A stretch of 53,117 nt of DNA. Source: Gemmatimonadota bacterium (GTDB lineage: Bacteria > Gemmatimonadota > Gemmatimonadetes > Longimicrobiales > Gaopeijiaceae). Position 1 is the stretch's first letter. Every line of letters starts with the position of its first letter. Position numbers and translations under genes: made by a program. A model generated the notes under the pieces. It did not search any database. It saw nothing but the letters and a program-made list of their open reading frames with translations, and was not told the DNA's origin. The DNA lies in the NCBI GenBank assembly GCA_009838975.1, contig VXQO01000159.1, forward strand, positions 1 to 53,117, given 5' to 3'. Of the stretch, positions 1 to 7,454 are shown piece by piece.

Positions 1-50
1 GGACGTTTTTGCGGGTGCCCCGCGTGGCTGGCTTGCCACTGTTATGGTGA

Positions 51-116
51 CAAGCAAGCCAGCATACCCCGTGTATAACACGGAGGCTGACGAGGGGCTT
101 GGCCCCTTCGAACCCC
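51..116 (+). repeat. Two-hairpin dispersed repeat, copy R1
   Basis: Begins CAAGCAAGCC, then a small stem GTGT-ATA-ACAC (71-81), then GGCTGACGAGGGG, a loop and CCCCTTCGAACCCC. The same layout recurs at 1815-1890 on the opposite strand and at 3742-3801. The second stem pairs GGGG with CCCC around about five bases. Read directly from the sequence; the family name is unknown to me. Confidence 0.65.
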
Positions 117-180
117 GAAAGCGCGACCGAGGTGGTCGCAAAGGCGTAACGGCCCCCCCCAACCGCCTCTCGGGCGGGCA

Positions 181-213
181 GGTGCCGGGGGGCGAGACGC
201 CCTGTCCGGCACC
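181..213. terminator. Strong stem-loop, possible terminator of the minus-strand nuclease gene
   Basis: Outer arms GGTGCCGG (181-188) and CCGGCACC (206-213) pair perfectly. Inside, GGGCG (190-194) pairs with CGCCC (198-202) around the loop AGA. It lies about 50 bp past the stop of the nuclease gene that ends at 265 on the minus strand. There is no T-tract, so a terminator role is inference; a structured RNA or protein-binding hairpin is equally possible. Confidence 0.4.
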
Positions 214-264
214 GACTTCGGCGCGGGACCGGCGCGATGCGCACAGCTGACCGCGAGTACCGGC

Positions 265-1608
265 CTACTTCGCTTCCTCCGCCTGGGCTGGGGACGCTGC
301 CTTGGCCCGAAACGCCAGGCACCGGAAGTAGTCGTTGATGCGCGTGTAGTCCGAGTCTTCCGCGTCCAGGAAGTCGGTCACGGCGTGCAGCACGGACTCA
401 GTGACGGCTTCGGTTGACGTTCCGGAGAGGATTTCGTCGCCGACGAGTCGATGTTGATAGACGTTGAAGTAGCCGAAATCCTTGGGCTTCATCGGATACC
501 TGTCGCGGCGGCGGCGGTCCACCGGCGTTTCGTGCATGAATGTCAGCAGGTCTTTCATCGCCTCTTTCTTTCGGCAACGCGCTGGGATCTCAAGCAACAC
601 ACTAATCTGTCGATACTCGAAAGACAGTTGCCACCGGCAGCACCAGGGAATCCCCAACGCCTGCGCCGCCTCCAACTCCCAGTTCAGCCAAGGTCCCCAG
701 ATCGTCGTCTCGATCCCCCGGCTCGTGAGCAGGTCGCGCACCTCGTCACGCAACCGCCCCGGCTCCTGCCCGAAGTCTCTCGCCAGCCGCACCACTGTGT
801 CGCGGTAGTGCGCATGACACTCCGGGACCATCGCCCGGATCTCTTGCTCTCCCCCCTCGTCGCCAAGCACGCCGAACATGTCCTTCAGCAGGGAATGGTG
901 GTCGTCCAGCAGCTTCCTGAAGTAGTCCGCGTCGCTGTCCTCCGGGCCGATCAGGCGGCCGACCGCCACGAGGTATTGCCGAATGAAGGCGGCCACTTCC
1001 TTCTGCCCGAAGGCGCCCTCGTCGTGCATCGTCTTGATCTGCCGGCCCACATCCCGCCAACTCACATGGGCAATCGCGTCCTTCGGATGCCTGTCCTCCC
1101 CTTCGATTCCCTTCCGTGAGGTGGAGAGCAGCACGCCGTGGCGCCTGTGGCCAGAGTACTTGGGGCGCAAGCGCTCCAGATGTGCCCGCGTCTGCTCGTA
1201 GTGTTCCGGCAAAGCCCGCGACGGCTTGTTCTCGACCGCGACAACGTGCCGACCCTGATCGCTCTCCAAAAAGATCACCACGTCCACATGGTAAAGCTCC
1301 CGCTCCACCCGCACCGCTTGCCCACCGTCCCCGCGCACGATCCTCCCCGGCAACTTCCCGGGCAACCTCGCCCGACGCAGAAACCACTCCAGAAAACCCC
1401 GTCCGATCCCATGGGTCTCGCCGGGATCCAGCAGCCAGGCCATGACATTGCTGTGACGAATCTCGTACTCCGCATAACGCAGCACGTCGAAGGCGTTGAA
1501 CTCGCGTGTTTTCACATAGTACTCGTGATACCGCAGGAACCCCGCATCCCCAACCAGCTTCTCCACCTCCTGCGCCCGTGTCATCGCGTCCTTCGCCTTC
1601 CGGTCCAT
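265..1608 (-). CDS. PD-(D/E)XK nuclease superfamily protein (PDDEXK_4-like)
   Basis: A 447-residue protein resembling the PDDEXK_4 group of PD-(D/E)XK proteins. Visible marks are the conserved N-terminal stretch NVMAWLLDPGETHG (about residues 54-67) followed by FLEWFL, then the nuclease core: Glu102/Glu104 before HVDVVIF with Asp109, and VVAVENK with Glu126 and Lys128, giving a D-X16-E-X-K signature. No membrane segment or signal peptide. The ATG at 1608 is preceded by GGAG at about 6 nt spacing, supporting this start. The remaining 300 residues have no domain I recognise. No methyltransferase or specificity subunit lies beside it, so it is not an ordinary restriction operon; related orphan nucleases occur in defence and mobile regions. 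Substrate unknown. Confidence 0.8.
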   Translation of the reverse strand: MDRKAKDAMTRAQEVEKLVGDAGFLRYHEYYVKTREFNAFDVLRYAEYEIRHSNVMAWLLDPGETHGIGRGFLEWFLRRARLPGKLPGRIVRGDGGQAVRVERELYHVDVVIFLESDQGRHVVAVENKPSRALPEHYEQTRAHLERLRPKYSGHRRHGVLLSTSRKGIEGEDRHPKDAIAHVSWRDVGRQIKTMHDEGAFGQKEVAAFIRQYLVAVGRLIGPEDSDADYFRKLLDDHHSLLKDMFGVLGDEGGEQEIRAMVPECHAHYRDTVVRLARDFGQEPGRLRDEVRDLLTSRGIETTIWGPWLNWELEAAQALGIPWCCRWQLSFEYRQISVLLEIPARCRKKEAMKDLLTFMHETPVDRRRRDRYPMKPKDFGYFNVYQHRLVGDEILSGTSTEAVTESVLHAVTDFLDAEDSDYTRINDYFRCLAFRAKAASPAQAEEAK

Positions 1609-2158
1609 CGTCGCTCCATGTCGGGGTTCTGATGTGATCGCCCTTCGGCTTAGTTCCAGCAGTCAGTCATGATACGCCGGAGGCCAGCCCCCTCGCACCA
1701 TTCGCCGCGGCGAAACGGAAGGCTGGCCAACCTTCCGCATGCGGCCGAGTGGCTGCCGCCGGGATCGGATGGGAGGCGGCCTTCCAGCTCGAACTCCGCC
1801 AGAGCGCGGACCTCAGGGGGGTCCCAGGGGGCACAGCCCCCTTGCCAGTCCGCAGTGTTCAACACTGCGTCGGCTTGCTTGCTTGCTTGACCACCTTAGC
1901 GTGGCTCAAGCCTGCCTTGGGCCGCCCGAAAACACGCTCCACAGCGACGCCCGAGACGGCGGTGGCCGACCCGTCACTCCTCGGTCACGGCGGGCCACCC
2001 TTCTGGCCCAGCAACTGTCCGGCCACGTCGGGCAACCAGCTCGACCCTGTGGAGCAGGGCTTCCCGTCGGCATTAGTCGAACGCATCGAGCCATACGATA
2101 CTCTGCATGACGGGGGAACTAGTCATTCTCCCACCCCCGCTTTAGGCCCAGTCCTCGG
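1609..2158. other. 550-bp gap between genes, contains repeat R2, no gene seen
   Basis: Several open frames cross this stretch on both strands, but they are rich in Pro, Ser, Arg and Gly, lack ribosome binding sites and overlap the palindromic repeat, so I read it as non-coding. It holds repeat R2 (1815-1890) and a (GCTT)4 run at 1873-1888. Confidence 0.55.
1815..1890 (-). repeat. Two-hairpin dispersed repeat, copy R2 (inverted relative to R1)
   Basis: Read on the minus strand it begins with CAAGC units and GCAAGCC, then the 13-bp palindrome AGTGTTGAACACT, then GGACTGGCAAGGGGG, a short loop and CCCCCTGGGACCCCCC. This is the R1 layout with diverged arms: stems are conserved while their sequence varies. 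The CAAGC unit at the edge is repeated four times here and twice in R1. Confidence 0.65.
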
Positions 2159-3118
2159 CTAACCCGAAGGCGTGGGAGCCCGTCTTGAGAGTGGGTTACA
2201 TGATATCGTGTAGAGGACTCTGAGGAGCTTCACAAGCCACGGGATTGCCCGGAGCGTGGGGACCATCCTCACTACTACGAGCAGCACCACCAACACTTCA
2301 CAGAGCCTTACGTTCTGGACGAGCTTTTTCCGGACCAGCTTGGCCTTGTCCGTGAGCCGCGCCAAGAGTTCGATCAGTCGACGGCGGCCCTCCCCACTCG
2401 TAGCCTGAGCGGCCTCCACGAGCTCCTGGAACCGCTCACCGATCGAGTCTGGATCAAGTTCGGCCACCAGACGCTGAATGGCCCTCGTGGCCTTCTCGGC
2501 GATCCTGCCTGCCTCCTCCGGGCCGATCGCGGCCAGCGCGTAGATTACGCCCCGACGCGCCTTGCTCCACCAGAGCTCGCCCCGATGCTTGCGGTGGGGG
2601 TCGATTCCGCCCACTAACCGGCGCACATCCTCCCCGACCTGGACTGGATCAAGCTCGGCAACGGCCTTCTGGAGTGGCTCGTAGGCTCTACGAGCCAGTT
2701 GGGCGGCCAAGGCGGGATCGATTCTTTGGAACGCCCGCCGGAGCGTCTGGCCCCTTCGCTCGCTCGGCACCTTGCCGGGTTGGAACTCCCTTACGATCGC
2801 TGCCAGCCGACGGACCCGAATCCTGACGACCACCGACCTGACTGTACCACCCGCCCTACGCAACGCGACGGTGATCGGCGCGGCGGGATTGACCCTGCGG
2901 GCCATGTGCCCGATCCCGGCGAGAAGCCGTCTCACGTGACCGGAAACCCGGCCCTCGTCGTCCTCCTCGAACAGCTCGTCCGCCGGAATATCGAATGCGA
3001 CAAGGTCGGTGCCCGTGCCACCGACGTCCGAAACCAGTTCCTCCACCGGAACCTCAATCACCCCAAGATCTGTGCCGGTGGCACGCTCAGTCGTCCGCCT
3101 TTTCCGAAAGCGACGCAT
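2159..3118 (-). CDS. Unrecognised Arg-rich protein with internal duplications and C-terminal membrane segment
   Basis: I do not recognise this family. From the GTG at 3124 it would have 321 residues, but GGAG at 3127-3124 overlaps that GTG and sits 5 nt before the ATG at 3118, so 3118 (319 residues) is preferred. The N-terminus carries two copies of a roughly 20-residue unit beginning TGTDL (about residues 17 and 38 in GTG numbering) with shared P..EL. The middle carries a second duplication: LQKAVAELDPVQVGEDVRRL (151-170) and IQRLVAELDPDSIGERFQEL (216-235). Near the C-terminus a hydrophobic run, VLVVLLVVVRMV, precedes a second apolar stretch, suggesting a membrane anchor or hairpin. It lies between inverted repeats R2 and R3. 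Function unknown. Confidence 0.6.
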   Translation of the reverse strand: MRRFRKRRTTERATGTDLGVIEVPVEELVSDVGGTGTDLVAFDIPADELFEEDDEGRVSGHVRRLLAGIGHMARRVNPAAPITVALRRAGGTVRSVVVRIRVRRLAAIVREFQPGKVPSERRGQTLRRAFQRIDPALAAQLARRAYEPLQKAVAELDPVQVGEDVRRLVGGIDPHRKHRGELWWSKARRGVIYALAAIGPEEAGRIAEKATRAIQRLVAELDPDSIGERFQELVEAAQATSGEGRRRLIELLARLTDKAKLVRKKLVQNVRLCEVLVVLLVVVRMVPTLRAIPWLVKLLRVLYTISCNPLSRRAPTPSG

Positions 3119-3185
3119 ATGCACTCCAGTCCGTTTCTCGCCGTCCCGCTTTCACCGACCGCCAACTTGGGGGAGTGTCTGCCCG

Positions 3186-3353
3186 ATGTCCATCTCGGCA
3201 AGTGATCCCGCAGAGTCGGGGGTCACGACGGGCCTCGGGGACCATCCAGATACGCGACGGCTGATCGGATACTACATCTGGGGATCGACGCTCGTGGCCC
3301 TAGTGGAGCGAACACCTGACCGAGGCGGGATTGCTCAGCGGGCCATCGACTAG
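3186..3353 (+). CDS. Possible small protein, 55 residues, unrecognised
   Basis: ATG at 3186 lies 10 nt after GGGGGAG. The product has a plausible mixed composition with the stretch RRLIGYYIWGSTLVALVERT, which could be a short amphipathic or membrane helix. Nothing else supports it: no homologue is recalled, and it stands alone in a low-coding stretch divergent from the 2159-3118 gene. It may be chance. Confidence 0.25.
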   Translation: MSISASDPAESGVTTGLGDHPDTRRLIGYYIWGSTLVALVERTPDRGGIAQRAID

Positions 3354-3741
3354 TAAGACATCACCGGAGTCGAGGTCGGTCGCCACGAGTAGGGGTCAGC
3401 AGCTTCCAAGCTCCTCTACCGGGGGTCCTTCCCGGGAGACTGTCGGCTTCCTGGTTTTAACAACGAGCTGGCGCCGATCTGAATGGGGCATGTGTCCCTC
3501 TCAACCGGTGGCTAGCGGGGAACCACCACGCCACGACACCCGATGACAGACCAAGTGTCCCGACACATTCGTGCAAGTTCGGATTCCGACAGGTATCAGC
3601 CATGTTGATTGCCTCGGGCTGGGGGCGGGACCCCGGCGTCCCACGTGCGTCCCCCGTCCAGCGTCTACCAGCGCAATGTCCTGTCATCCGAGCACCGTCG
3701 GGGGTGCTGGCACTGGGCGATCCATCGCGATCTCGCGGGTC

Positions 3742-3801
3742 CGTATACTCCAGTGTCATACATGGCGGCTGGCGAGGGGAATCACCCCCTCGAACCCCCT
3801 T
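3742..3801 (+). repeat. Two-hairpin dispersed repeat, copy R3
   Basis: Carries AGTGTCATACATGGCGGCTG, then GGCGAGGGG, a loop AATCA and CCCCCTCGAACCCCCTT. The second hairpin is nearly identical to R1 (GAGGGG loop CCCCTTCGAACCCC). The first stem is weaker (GTGT...ACA) and the CAAGC leader is absent, so this looks like a truncated or diverged copy. Confidence 0.6.
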
Positions 3802-3931
3802 GGCCGTGCCTGGGACGGGCGGCGGGAATACTAGGAACCGGAAGCCTGAGCGGCCCGGCGGCTTGACGGTCGGCGTAGCATTGAAGGACTCACGCATCGG
3901 CCGCAGCGGCGACAACTGACGGAGGATGGAA

Positions 3932-4147
3932 ATGGCAAGACGTAGGCGGGAGACCGTGGGGGAGTTACTGGCAACCCTAGTGCAGGTGAACGAACTCGCG
4001 ACACTCGACGGGTCGTTCCTCCAACCCAAGAAGGGGACGCCTGAGGCGCACCTCAACAAGGAACTCGACCGCATCAAACAGATTGCCGGCGGCGCGATTG
4101 CTTGGGCACGACGGAGCGGACTCGACGTTGAAGGAGCGACGAAATGA
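3932..4147 (+). CDS. Small conserved-looking protein of unknown function, 71 residues
   Basis: GGAGG lies directly before an ATG at 3926 and 6 nt before the in-frame ATG at 3932, so 3932 is the better start. The product begins MARRRRETVGELLATLVQ, is helical and mixed-charge, and has no signal peptide or membrane segment. Its stop overlaps the next ATG (ATGA at 4144-4147), which suggests coupling to the following ORF. I do not recognise a family. The strong ribosome binding site and balanced composition make it the best-supported small ORF in the accessory stretch. Confidence 0.5.
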   Translation: MARRRRETVGELLATLVQVNELATLDGSFLQPKKGTPEAHLNKELDRIKQIAGGAIAWARRSGLDVEGATK

Positions 4148-4335
4148 GCTACGCCGAGGGTGTCCAACGTACCAAAGGGGGAGTCTGGTCGGCGAGCACG
4201 GCCGTCTGTGACGAGGGGATCCTGCCGCGTGGTTTCCATTCGTGGGGAAGTTGCACCAACCTCGCCACACCCGCCGACACATCCGAGAGGGTTCAAGAGC
4301 GTCGAGCAGCATCCAAGTCAGAAAACACGAACTGA
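4144..4335 (+). CDS. Possible small ORF, 63 residues, overlapping the preceding gene
   Basis: Starts at an ATGA overlap with the stop of the 3932-4147 ORF, the arrangement of translationally coupled pairs. The product is Ser/Thr/Ala-rich with two cysteines and no recognisable domain, and its composition is unconvincing. Either the second member of a two-gene unit or an open frame by chance. Confidence 0.3.
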   Translation: MSYAEGVQRTKGGVWSASTAVCDEGILPRGFHSWGSCTNLATPADTSERVQERRAASKSENTN

Positions 4336-4501
4336 TAGGGGAACGGCGATCATGGCATGTAGTGTAAACCAATCAATATCAATGCTTTACAAAATCAATG
4401 CCCATCGAGCCATGGATGCGCCCACGCCGCCGATGCAGTGTGTTGGGCGGCATCGCACGGATGCGCCTGCCGCAGTGGACACCGGAGCAGGGGGCCGAAC
4501 C
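4336..4501. other. AT-richer leader upstream of comEA
   Basis: The stretch 4355-4400 is clearly richer in A and T than its surroundings, as expected of a promoter region, but I cannot assign a convincing -35/-10 pair. An open frame runs through it in phase with comEA, but its N-terminal translation does not look like ComEA, so I treat it as untranslated leader. Confidence 0.4.
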
Positions 4502-5179
4502 GTGACCGAAAGAGAACGAAAGAGCATGACGCGGGCGGGCATGTTGCTGGCAGGGGCGGCGCTCGTCCGCTTCATCGTGGCGCCGGCACCCGCCGAGAGC
4601 CCGTTGGAGGGACGCGAATCGATCGCCGACAGCCTGCTGGTTGCGGGTGATTCGGCACTTGAGGAAAAGGCGCGGAGGAGTCGTCCCTTCGAGCCGGGGG
4701 AGACGATCGACCCGAACGTCGCCGGGGATGTGGAGCTGGACCGGCTGCCCGGTGTGGGCGCGGCGAGGGCGCTGCGGATCGTGCAGGAGAGGGAAGAGCA
4801 CGGCCCCTTCACCAGCGTGGAGGACCTGGCGCGGGTCCCGGGGATCGGTCCGGCATCGGTCGAGCGCCTCAGACCGCTTCTCCGGGTCGACCGACCGGGC
4901 GGCGGGGCGCCGATCGGGACATCGGTTCCCGCCCGTGCCGCACATCCAGGCTCCACCCCGCGCGATGAGTCGCGCCCCGGCGGGCTGATCGACTTGAACC
5001 GGGCTACGGTATCCCAGCTTCGTGAACTCCCCGGTGTCGGTCCCGTGACCGCCGAGCGCATCGTCGACTACAGGCGTGAGCATGGGGGCTTTCGGACGGC
5101 CGAAGAGCTCATGGAGGTCTCGGGGATCGGACCCAGGACCCTTGAGCGGATCGCCCCGATGATCACGGTGAACCGGTGA
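4502..5179 (+). CDS. comEA: ComEA-like helix-hairpin-helix DNA-binding protein
   Basis: Competence protein ComEA binds incoming double-stranded DNA in the periplasm, where a pilus hands it over. From the GTG at 4502 the product has 225 residues. An N-terminal hydrophobic segment (MLLAGAALVRFIV, about 12-24) should anchor it. Two HhH units follow: one around LDRLPGVGAARALRIV and VPGIGPASVERL, the other around LRELPGVGPVTAERIVDYR and VSGIGPRTLERI. Typical ComEA has one such unit, so this one carries a duplicated DNA-binding region. The open frame extends upstream to 4160, but that part does not resemble the family; MTRAG at 4529 is another possible start. The stop overlaps the start of pilT. 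Confidence 0.8.
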   Translation: MTERERKSMTRAGMLLAGAALVRFIVAPAPAESPLEGRESIADSLLVAGDSALEEKARRSRPFEPGETIDPNVAGDVELDRLPGVGAARALRIVQEREEHGPFTSVEDLARVPGIGPASVERLRPLLRVDRPGGGAPIGTSVPARAAHPGSTPRDESRPGGLIDLNRATVSQLRELPGVGPVTAERIVDYRREHGGFRTAEELMEVSGIGPRTLERIAPMITVNR

Positions 5180-6348
5180 TCGCCGCGGCGTCGCAGGGAC
5201 GGAAGCGATCGCCGTCGATGAACTCGGGCCTCGAGCGGCTCCTGGAGGAGATGGTTCGCCGGGGGGCTTCCGATCTGCACCTGACGGTCGGGCTTGCGCC
5301 CCGGCTGCGCATCGATGGATCGCTGGCAGACGCCGAGGGCTGGAACGCCCTCGAGCCGGAGGACACGCACCGCCTCGTTCTTGCGTTGCTCAGCGAGAGT
5401 CAGAAGGACCGGTTCCGGGCCGAGGACGAACTCGACTTCTCCTTCGATCTGCCGCGACTGGCGCGCTTCCGCGGCAACTGTTTCCGGCAGCGGGGTCACG
5501 CGGCGATGTCGATTCGGCATATCCCGCATCGGACGACGTCGCTGGAGGATCTGGGATTGCCCCCCATCCTGAATCGCCTGGCAGGGCTCGCTCGCGGGCT
5601 GGTGCTCGTCACGGGGCCCACCGGCTCGGGCAAATCCACCACACTGGCGGCGATGGTGGATCACATCAACCGAAGGCGAGGCGGGCACATCATGACCATC
5701 GAGGACCCGATCGAGTTTCTGCATCCGCACCGCTCCTGCATAGTGAACCAGCGTGAGGTCGGCACCGACACCCGCAGCTTTGCGGCCGCGCTAAGGCAAG
5801 CGCTCCGTCAGGATCCGGACGTGGTCCTCATCGGTGAAATGCGTGACACCGAGACGATGGGCGCCGCCCTGACGATTGCCGAGACCGGGCACCTCGTGCT
5901 TTCCACCTTGCACACCAACTCGGCCTCGGACTCGGTGAACCGCGTGATCGACGCCTTTCCGCCGCAACAGCAGAGACAGGTGCGAACCCAGTTGGCCTCC
6001 GTCCTCCAGGGCGTGGTGACGCAATTGCTGCTTCCGCGTATGGGCGGGCGCGGGCGTGTGGTTGCAGCGGAGACAATGGTGTGCACGCCTGCGATCCGCG
6101 CGGTGGTTCGCGACGAGAAGGTGCACCAGATCGGATCTCTGATGCAGGCTGGCAGGCGATACGGAATGCAGACCATGAACGGTGCGCTTGCCGCTCTCTA
6201 TCTGAACGGCGATGTCACCCTCGAGGCGGCCCTCAGGGCGAGCGGCGATCCATCCGAACTCCTGCGCTCGGTGGGAGAGCCGCTGCCGGACGGCGTCGGT
6301 ACGTTCTCGGCAGGCTTCGACGCGGTGGACCGGGAGCGGGGACCATGA
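5176..6348 (+). CDS. pilT: Type IV pilus retraction ATPase PilT
   Basis: Hexameric cytoplasmic ATPase that depolymerises the pilus, driving retraction, twitching and DNA uptake. Seen: the N-terminal PAS-like region starting MVRRGASDLHLTVGLAPRLR, Walker A GPTGSGKSTT, Asp box (IMTIEDPIEF), Walker B (VVLIGEMRD), His box (AETGHLVLSTLHTN), and the C-terminal AIRAVVRDEKVHQ element of the PilT type. It lacks the long N-terminal domain and zinc Cys motif of PilB. GTG at 5176 overlaps the comEA stop; an ATG at 5218, matching the usual family N-terminus, may be the true start (376 residues). It overlaps pilC at the ATGA of 6345-6348. Confidence 0.92.
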   Translation: MIAAASQGRKRSPSMNSGLERLLEEMVRRGASDLHLTVGLAPRLRIDGSLADAEGWNALEPEDTHRLVLALLSESQKDRFRAEDELDFSFDLPRLARFRGNCFRQRGHAAMSIRHIPHRTTSLEDLGLPPILNRLAGLARGLVLVTGPTGSGKSTTLAAMVDHINRRRGGHIMTIEDPIEFLHPHRSCIVNQREVGTDTRSFAAALRQALRQDPDVVLIGEMRDTETMGAALTIAETGHLVLSTLHTNSASDSVNRVIDAFPPQQQRQVRTQLASVLQGVVTQLLLPRMGGRGRVVAAETMVCTPAIRAVVRDEKVHQIGSLMQAGRRYGMQTMNGALAALYLNGDVTLEAALRASGDPSELLRSVGEPLPDGVGTFSAGFDAVDRERGP

Positions 6349-7385
6349 CCGGGGTTCCGGCGCGGGAGGTGACGGTTTTCACGCGGCTCTTTTCCACAAT
6401 GATCGGTGCGGGGCTTCCCATCGTGCCGAGCCTGAACATTCTGGCGCGGCAGACGAAGAACAGGGCGTTCCGCAAGGTCATTCAGGAACTGTTGTACGAC
6501 GTGCAATCCGGGGACACCCTGGCGGGGGCGATGCGCCGGCATCCACGTGTATTCTCCGAACTGAGCGTCAACATGGTTGCGGCGGGCGAGGCGGCCGGCG
6601 CACTGGATACCATACTGCAGCGACTCTCGGACGTCCTCGAGAAGACCCACTCGCTGGCCCGGAAGGTCCGTGCAGCATTGATCTATCCGGCGATGATCAT
6701 CGCGGTAACGGTTCCGGCGGTTGCGATCCTGCTCGTCTTCGTGATACCCACCTTCGAGACGATGTTCGCTTCAGCGGGAGTGCCACTCCCGGTCCCGACC
6801 CGCGTGGTGATTGGCGCCTCCGGGTTGATACAAGGCTACTGGTGGGTGACCGTGCTCTTCCTTCTGGCGGCGCTCGCGGCGGCCGTGCGAGTGCGCGGTA
6901 CCGAAAGGGGGCGTCTGCTGACGGACCGTGTCACCCTGGGGATCCCGATCCTGGGAGACCTGTTGCGGAAGGCCGCCGTCGCCCGGTTCACCAGGACTCT
7001 GGGGACGCTGGTGGCGTCGGGGGTGTCGATCCTGGAGGGTTTGGAGGTTACCGCCAATACCGCCGGGAACCGCGTGATTCGCGATGCCGTGATGAAGTCG
7101 AGGGCATCGATCGCCGGGGGCGCCACCATCGCGGGTCCACTGGAGGAGTCCGGGGCATTCACCCCCATGGTGGTGCGAATGGTCGAGGTGGGCGAGCAGA
7201 CCGGGGGTCTTGACGACATGTTGACGCGGGTCGCGGACTTCTACGATCAGGAGGTGGACGCCGCCCTCGAGGTTCTGGTGGCGGCGGTCGAGCCGGTCAT
7301 GATCGTAGTCCTCGGTATCGTCGTGGGCGGGATCATCGTGGCGATGTACCTGCCGATCTTCGACATGATGAAGCTGGTCGGATGA
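6345..7385 (+). CDS. pilC: Type IV pilus inner-membrane platform protein PilC
   Basis: Polytopic inner-membrane protein of the GspF/PilC family on which the pilus motor ATPases act. 346 residues from an ATG overlapping the pilT stop. Two homologous cytoplasmic T2SSF domains are visible, each opening with the family pattern: FTRLFSTMIGAGLPIVPSL near residue 10 and FTRTLGTLVASGVSILEGL near 212. Membrane segments follow (AMIIAVTVPAVAILLVFVI, the VTVLFLLAAL stretch and VMIVVLGIVVGGIIVAMYL). Somewhat shorter than the common 400 residues because the N-terminal cytoplasmic lead-in is missing. Together with comEA and pilT it forms a tightly packed unit. Confidence 0.92.
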   Translation: MTGVPAREVTVFTRLFSTMIGAGLPIVPSLNILARQTKNRAFRKVIQELLYDVQSGDTLAGAMRRHPRVFSELSVNMVAAGEAAGALDTILQRLSDVLEKTHSLARKVRAALIYPAMIIAVTVPAVAILLVFVIPTFETMFASAGVPLPVPTRVVIGASGLIQGYWWVTVLFLLAALAAAVRVRGTERGRLLTDRVTLGIPILGDLLRKAAVARFTRTLGTLVASGVSILEGLEVTANTAGNRVIRDAVMKSRASIAGGATIAGPLEESGAFTPMVVRMVEVGEQTGGLDDMLTRVADFYDQEVDAALEVLVAAVEPVMIVVLGIVVGGIIVAMYLPIFDMMKLVG

Positions 7386-7454
7386 GGCGGCGGAGGCGGG
7401 TGCGCGGCTGCAACCGTATTGGCTTCGACGGGTTCACGGCTCCAGATTCCATTC

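Larger units (their letters stand above)
1..264. other. Intergenic leader with hairpins, no gene supported
   Basis: No convincing coding region. A 68-codon frame from 44 is Pro/Arg/Gly-rich, has no ribosome binding site and crosses the hairpins, so it is not called. The stretch holds a 10-bp inverted repeat (27-36 with 54-63), repeat copy R1 (51-116) and a strong stem-loop (181-213). The convergent nuclease gene ends at 265, so the 181-213 hairpin could also act as its terminator. Confidence 0.6.
3119..3931. other. Long low-coding stretch upstream of small ORFs, contains repeat R3
   Basis: About 800 bp with no well-supported gene. Open frames on both strands (including a 279-codon minus frame 3457-4296) have frameshift-like composition and no good ribosome binding sites. 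The exceptions are a weak small ORF at 3186-3353 and repeat R3 at 3742-3801. Confidence 0.5.

Noticed and set aside
44-250. 68-codon plus-strand open frame
   Set aside because: No ribosome binding site, Pro/Arg/Gly-rich, and it crosses the hairpin repeat and stem-loop.
1749-2162. Plus-strand open frame between the nuclease and the duplicated-repeat protein
   Set aside because: Composition reflects the G/C-run repeat; no family resemblance and no ribosome binding site. I also checked for a decayed transposase and found none.
51-3801. Integron attC sites or gene cassettes
   Set aside because: No GTTRRRY/RYYYAAC pairs flank the genes, no integrase gene is present, and the repeats alternate in orientation instead of running in one direction.
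3457-4296. 279-codon minus-strand frame
   Set aside because: Crosses repeat R3 and overlaps the better-supported small ORF at 3932 in antisense; low-complexity, Pro/Ser/Arg-rich translation.
5176-6348. PilB or GspE assignment for the pilus ATPase
   Set aside because: Lacks the N-terminal T2SSE_N domain and zinc-binding cysteines; the C-terminal element matches PilT.
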